From Thiomonas sp. FB-Cd (GTDB lineage: Bacteria; Pseudomonadota; Gammaproteobacteria; Burkholderiales; Burkholderiaceae_C): a stretch of 64,000 nt of DNA. The translations under genes were made by a program, and so were the position numbers. The stretch lies in the NCBI RefSeq assembly GCF_000733775.1, contig NZ_JPOE01000002.1:1798001-1862000 (forward strand), given 5' to 3'. The notes below the pieces were generated by a model that was not told where the DNA came from, did no database searches, and was given only the letters and a program-made list of their open reading frames with translations. This document shows positions 60,023 through 64,000 of the stretch, piece after piece; positions within the stretch are counted from its first letter, which is position 1; each line of letters begins with the position of its first letter.

Positions 60023-60730
60023 ATGTACAAACTCGTCCTGATACGCCACGGCGAATCCACCTGGAATCAAGAAAACCGCTTCACCGGCTGGGTGGACGTG
60101 GATCTCACGGAGAAGGGGCAGAACGAAGCACGGGAAGCGGGGCGTTTGCTCAAAGCGCATGGGCTGGATTTCGACATCACGTACACCTCCGTGCTCAAGC
60201 GCGCGATCCGCACGCTGTGGCTGACGCTCGATGAGATGGATCGCATGTGGTTGCCCACCGTGCACAGCTGGCGGCTGAACGAGCGGCATTACGGCGCCCT
60301 GCAGGGGCTGAACAAGGCCGAGACGGCCGCCAAATATGGCGATGAGCAGGTACACATGTGGCGCCGCAGCTATGACACGCCACCGCCATCCATGGACGAA
60401 AAGCACCGTCACGAATTGGCGGCCGATCCCCGCTATGCGCGCGCCAACCCGATGGATCTCCCTCTGGCCGAGTGTCTGAAGGACACGGTTCGTCGCGTGC
60501 TGCCGCTCTGGGAAGAATCACTCGCCCCGGCCATCCGCTCCGGCAAGCGCATTCTGGCCGTGTCGCATGGCAATTCCATGCGCGCCATCGTCAAGCATCT
60601 CGACGGCATCTCTGACGCGGATATCGTCGGCCTGAACATTCCCAACGGCATACCCCTGGTGTACGAACTGGATGCGGCGCTCAAACCCATCCGTCGCTAT
60701 TACCTCGAAGCGCCGGCAGTTGCGCGCTGA
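60023..60730 (+). CDS. gpmA: 2,3-bisphosphoglycerate-dependent phosphoglycerate mutase
   Basis: Interconverts 3- and 2-phosphoglycerate. The 235 aa carry the phosphohistidine motif [18 protein letters not shown], then [31 protein letters not shown] and [14 protein letters not shown] with the second His. The ATG at 60023 ([11 protein letters not shown]) is chosen over a 41-codon upstream extension. It starts the plus-strand gpmA-ctpA-moeB series that is conserved with secB opposite. Confidence 0.96.
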   Translation: MYKLVLIRHGESTWNQENRFTGWVDVDLTEKGQNEAREAGRLLKAHGLDFDITYTSVLKRAIRTLWLTLDEMDRMWLPTVHSWRLNERHYGALQGLNKAETAAKYGDEQVHMWRRSYDTPPPSMDEKHRHELAADPRYARANPMDLPLAECLKDTVRRVLPLWEESLAPAIRSGKRILAVSHGNSMRAIVKHLDGISDADIVGLNIPNGIPLVYELDAALKPIRRYYLEAPAVAR

Positions 60731-60847
60731 GTCCGCTGCACGAGTTGGTGCTCGAGGCTCCAGGCGCAAGCCGCCGCGCGTGCTTTCCCATGCGCAAATC
60801 CGGCTGATTTCCGCACTCTATACTGTTGCGTCTTCGAGGAATCACGC

Positions 60848-62368
60848 ATGGCTGGCAAACTGAAAATCGCGGCTTGGATTACGGCCGGTGTACTCACCGG
60901 CGCCTTGGCAACACTCCAGTTGCAGGCCATGGCGCGGGGCGCTGTGTCGCCTCTTCCGCTGGAAGAGCTTCAGCAGTTTGCCGCAGTGTACGGCCTCATC
61001 AAGGCTGACTATTTTGAGCCCGTGGATGGCAAGAAACTGGTCAACGATGCCATTACGGGCATGGTCAGCAGCCTTGATCCACATTCGGAATATCTCGACC
61101 AAAAGAATTTCAAGGAATTCCGGGAAAGCACAAGCGGCAAGTTCGTCGGCGTGGGCATCGAAATTGCCGCCGAGAACGGGCTTGTGAAGGTGGTGTCGCC
61201 CATTGAAGGCTCACCTGCGGCGCGCGCCGGCATTCTCGCGGGCGATCTCATCACCCGTATCAACGACACACCGGTGAAGGGCATGACCCTGAATCAGGCC
61301 GTCAAGCTCATGCGCGGCAAGCCTGGCACCAAGGTGACGCTGACCATCCTGCGCAAGAGCGAAAGCCGCACGTTCAGCGTGACGGTGACGCGCGAGGAAA
61401 TCCATGTGCAAAGCGTGCGGGGCAAGATCGTTGCGCCGGGCTATGCCTGGGTGCGCATCACCCAGTTCCAGTCCGACACTTTGTCGGATTTCGTGAAGAA
61501 AATTGACGAAATCCACAAGGAAGACCCCAAGCTCAAGGGCATCGTGCTCGACCTGCGCAACGACCCAGGCGGCCTGCTCGAGAGCGCCGTGGGCGTGGCC
61601 TCGGTGTTCCTCCCCCAAGACTCCGTGATCGTCTCGACCCGTGGCCAGATTCCCGAAGCGAATGTGAGCTACCGCAACACGCCAAGCGACTATTCACGCA
61701 CCGCAGGCGAGAATCCGCTGGCCAGTTTGCCGGCCATGGTCAAGCAGGTGCCGCTCGTGGTGTTGGTCAACGGCGGTTCGGCCTCGGCCTCGGAAATCGT
61801 CACAGGCGCGCTCAAGGACTACAAGCGCGCCGTCGTCATGGGCACGCAAACCTTTGGCAAGGGTTCTGTGCAGACCGTCTTGCCGCTTGGCCCGGACACG
61901 GCGCTCAAGCTGACAACGGCGCGCTACTACACGCCCAATGGCGAATCCATCCAGGCAAAGGGCATCACACCAAACTATTTTGTCGACCCACTGCCCACTG
62001 GTGACCCCTATGCGGCGCTGCGCATGCGCGAAGTGGACTACAAGAACCAGATTGGCACCGGGGCCGGTGCCGCCGACTCAGCGGGCGTGAAGGAAGAACT
62101 GCGCAAACAGGAGGAGGCGCGCCGCCTGCTCGAGGCGCAAATCGAGAAGGACCCGGACAAGTTCCCCAAACTGCCCGAGTACGGCAGCAAACAGGACTGG
62201 CAGTTGGAACAAGCCTTGAACTACCTGCAGGGCAAACCGGTGGCAACCGCCAAGCTCGTGGCCGAAGCAACGGAGAAGACTGGCAAGGCTGCCACGAGCA
62301 GTTCCGCTGCGGCTTCACCAGCCAAACCGCCTGCCGCCACCTCCACAACAAAACCCACCGTCAAATAA
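60848..62368 (+). CDS. ctpA: S41-family C-terminal processing protease
   Basis: Periplasmic Ser/Lys protease that trims or degrades exported proteins and peptidoglycan hydrolases. The 506 aa have an N-terminal signal/anchor helix (about 6-28), a PDZ domain (about 90-170: VSPIEGSPAARAGILAGDLITRIND), and the protease core with the catalytic Ser in VNGGSASASEIV and Lys in TFGKGSVQT. The C-terminal 60 residues are Ala/Thr/Lys-rich and flexible. It follows gpmA by 117 bp. Confidence 0.94.
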   Translation: MAGKLKIAAWITAGVLTGALATLQLQAMARGAVSPLPLEELQQFAAVYGLIKADYFEPVDGKKLVNDAITGMVSSLDPHSEYLDQKNFKEFRESTSGKFVGVGIEIAAENGLVKVVSPIEGSPAARAGILAGDLITRINDTPVKGMTLNQAVKLMRGKPGTKVTLTILRKSESRTFSVTVTREEIHVQSVRGKIVAPGYAWVRITQFQSDTLSDFVKKIDEIHKEDPKLKGIVLDLRNDPGGLLESAVGVASVFLPQDSVIVSTRGQIPEANVSYRNTPSDYSRTAGENPLASLPAMVKQVPLVVLVNGGSASASEIVTGALKDYKRAVVMGTQTFGKGSVQTVLPLGPDTALKLTTARYYTPNGESIQAKGITPNYFVDPLPTGDPYAALRMREVDYKNQIGTGAGAADSAGVKEELRKQEEARRLLEAQIEKDPDKFPKLPEYGSKQDWQLEQALNYLQGKPVATAKLVAEATEKTGKAATSSSAAASPAKPPAATSTTKPTVK

Positions 62369-62478
62369 GAAAAGAAGCGAAAGACGAATTGGCCTTTCCC
62401 TGTGTCGCGGGGACTGGTGCAAGCTCCGTACGGCGCCGCCGTGTGCACAAGCCGGTGGATGGCTGGATAGCTGACCGC

Positions 62479-63306
62479 ATGAACGATTTCGATCTGTTGC
62501 GTTACTCGCGCCACATCCTGCTCGATGACATCGGTGTCGAGGGGCAGGAGCGGATCGCTGCGAGCCACGCGCTCGTCATCGGAGCAGGTGGGCTGGGCTC
62601 CCCGGTCGTGCTGTACTTGGCAAGTTCAGGTGTTGGGCGCATCACCCTCGTGGACGACGACACCGTCGATCTCACGAATCTGCAGCGCCAGATCGCACAC
62701 ACGATGGCGCGCGTGGGTGAACCCAAGGTGGAATCGGCCCGCGCCGCCATGCATGCCATCAACCCGCACGCCCGGGTCGACGTTGTGTCAGCGCGCGCCG
62801 ATGCCGCCTTGCTGGCCAATCTGGTCGCGCACGCCACCGTGGCGATCGATTGCAGTGACAACTTCGCCACTCGCCACGCCCTCAACGCCGCTTGCGTGCA
62901 CCAGGGGATTCCGCTCGTCAGCGGCGCGGCGATCCGGTTCGATGGCCAAGTCAGTGTGTTCGATGCACGTTCCTCCCCCCATGGTGAGCGCGGCCCCTGT
63001 TACGCCTGCCTTTTTCCGCCTGATGCGGCGGTCGAAGAAGTCCGGTGTGCGGTGATGGGCGTATTCGCGCCCTTGGTGGGCATCATCGGTAGCTTGCAGG
63101 CGGCCGAAGCACTCAAGCTCATAGCGGGTGCAGGTCAAAGTCTGGCCGGGCGACTCATGCTTGTCGATGCGCTGGATATGGACATTCAAACCATTGGCAT
63201 CGCCCGAAACCCGCAGTGCCCTGTCTGCGGGGACGCTGCGACCTCCGCACCGCCCGGCGGGCCGGCTTCAGGTTCCAGCGATCCCCGTCCCGCAGCTCGG
63301 GACTAG
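62479..63306 (+). CDS. moeB: ThiF/MoeB-family adenylyltransferase (HesA/MoeB/ThiF)
   Basis: E1-like enzyme that adenylates the C-terminal Gly-Gly of a sulfur-carrier protein (MoaD or ThiS type). The 275 aa start YSRHILLDDIGVEGQERI, the ATP site GAGGLGSPVVLYLA, VDDDTVDLTNLQRQI and two C-x-x-C zinc pairs (CYAC, CPVC). It is single-domain, without rhodanese fusion. The ATG at 62479 is chosen. Which carrier it serves, molybdopterin or thiamine, cannot be told from sequence. Confidence 0.9.
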   Translation: MNDFDLLRYSRHILLDDIGVEGQERIAASHALVIGAGGLGSPVVLYLASSGVGRITLVDDDTVDLTNLQRQIAHTMARVGEPKVESARAAMHAINPHARVDVVSARADAALLANLVAHATVAIDCSDNFATRHALNAACVHQGIPLVSGAAIRFDGQVSVFDARSSPHGERGPCYACLFPPDAAVEEVRCAVMGVFAPLVGIIGSLQAAEALKLIAGAGQSLAGRLMLVDALDMDIQTIGIARNPQCPVCGDAATSAPPGGPASGSSDPRPAARD

Positions 63307-63323
63307 CCCCGCAGCGGCGGAAT

Positions 63324-64000
63324 TCAAACTTCGCGCACCATCCACCCGGCCATCGCTGCCGCCAGGCGCCTTGGCGTGAAACGCACGCCAAGGGCCATGA
63401 TGCGGTTGATCTGGCCATGAACGGCAATGCGCTGGCCGCGCTCCATTGCCGCCACGCCGTATTGCGCCACATCCCTGGCCTTGGCGAGACGGCCCTTGAA
63501 CAAGGCCGAATGCTCGGCTCGGGCACTGGACATAAAGCCCGTGTCCGTCGCGCCAGGACAAAGAACCGTGACAGTGATGCCCAAAGGCCGCAGTTCCACA
63601 TCCAGCGCCTCACTCAGCGACAGCACATAGGCTTTGCTGGCGAAGTACACGGCCATGCCCGGCCCTGGCTGGAAGGCCGCAGTACTCGCCACGTTCAAAA
63701 TGCGTCCCCCGCCATGCTTCAACATTGCGGGCAGCAGCAAAGCGGTCAATCGGGTGAGCGCGCCGACGTTGAGATCGACCATGGCTTGGATGCGCACGGG
63801 ATCGACATCGGCGAAACGCCCGTACACACCCATCCCGGCGTTGTTCACCAGCACACTCGGTTGCACACCGGCTTCAGCGACAAAACGCACCAGCGCATCG
63901 ACACCGCCCGGCACGCCGAGATCCAGCGCGACAGTCAAACAGTGCGCCCCGTGCTCCCCTTCTAACGCCTGCGCCAGTCGCTCGAGAGCGTCTTCGTCCC
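63324..64000 (-). CDS. Short-chain dehydrogenase/reductase (5' end beyond the window)
   Basis: The minus-strand frame is open to the right edge, so the N-terminal TGxxxGxG cofactor motif is not in the window. Visible SDR features are VLVNNAGMGVYGRF, the active-site block ILNVASTAAF followed by YFASKAYVLSLSEAL (Tyr-x-x-x-Lys), and CPGATDTGF. About 225 residues are visible of an expected 255-265. It is convergent with moeB; the substrate is unknown. Confidence 0.88.
   Translation of the reverse strand, partial: DEDALERLAQALEGEHGAHCLTVALDLGVPGGVDALVRFVAEAGVQPSVLVNNAGMGVYGRFADVDPVRIQAMVDLNVGALTRLTALLLPAMLKHGGGRILNVASTAAFQPGPGMAVYFASKAYVLSLSEALDVELRPLGITVTVLCPGATDTGFMSSARAEHSALFKGRLAKARDVAQYGVAAMERGQRIAVHGQINRIMALGVRFTPRRLAAAMAGWMVREV

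Overview
The window reads as a chromosomal segment of a high-GC betaproteobacterium, most likely of the order Burkholderiales. The evidence is the gene order (cysS / 3-methyladenine glycosylase / accA / tilS / lysC; pyrG-kdsA-eno-ftsB; nadD-rsfS-rlmH with maf-rng; gpsA-secB-grxC-rhodanese facing gpmA-ctpA-moeB; cysE-trmJ facing suhB-mutS), a perfect HrcA operator on rpoH, and strong high-GC codon bias with long antisense shadow frames. The species cannot be fixed from the sequence alone. lysC is cut by the left edge and a short-chain dehydrogenase by the right edge.

Positions 1-30217 are dense housekeeping genes. In order these are aspartate kinase, tRNA-Ile lysidine synthetase, acetyl-CoA carboxyltransferase alpha, a DNA glycosylase and CysRS on the minus strand; a TPR protein, two cyclophilins and LpxH on the plus strand; CysE and TrmJ (minus); SuhB, MutS, a hydrolase, PyrG, KdsA, enolase and FtsB (plus); Hsp33 and a gamma-carbonic-anhydrase-like protein (minus); the Aat-Bpt N-end-rule pair, PagP and an IclR regulator (plus); a PBP7-type peptidase, tRNA-Val(CAC), DnaQ, RNase HI and a methyltransferase (minus); and GloB and MltD (plus). 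Many neighbours overlap as GTGA, ATGA or TGATG, so translational coupling is common here.

Positions 30218-31177 hold no recognisable gene. From 31178 to 42984 come a small membrane protein, a fused HyuA/HyuB 5-oxoprolinase-type protein, HemF, NadD, RsfS with a long basic tail, RlmH, an Uup-type ABC-F ATPase coupled to a PGDYG-family protein, Maf and RNase G. RNase G is interrupted by a -1 frame change at an A6 run that looks like a programmed frameshift site.

Positions 42990-53692 are the accessory and rearranged part: an AhpD-like protein, an exported SCP-2-like protein, small hypothetical proteins, and two halves of IS200/IS605-type tnpB on opposite strands about 5 kb apart. Between the halves lie rpoH with its HrcA (CIRCE) operator, a RibD-type reductase, a VOC protein, a permease fragment, an ArsR regulator/CDF metal-efflux pair and a truncated aldo-keto reductase. 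A membrane protein whose stop codon lies in the IS end and a GNAT acetyltransferase close the block. An in-frame hexanucleotide microsatellite sits at the broken end of the first tnpB half.

Positions 53727-64000 return to core genes: FtsY, RsmD, CoaD, ferredoxin, Pth, GpsA, SecB, glutaredoxin, rhodanese, GpmA, CtpA-type protease, MoeB/ThiF and a partial SDR.
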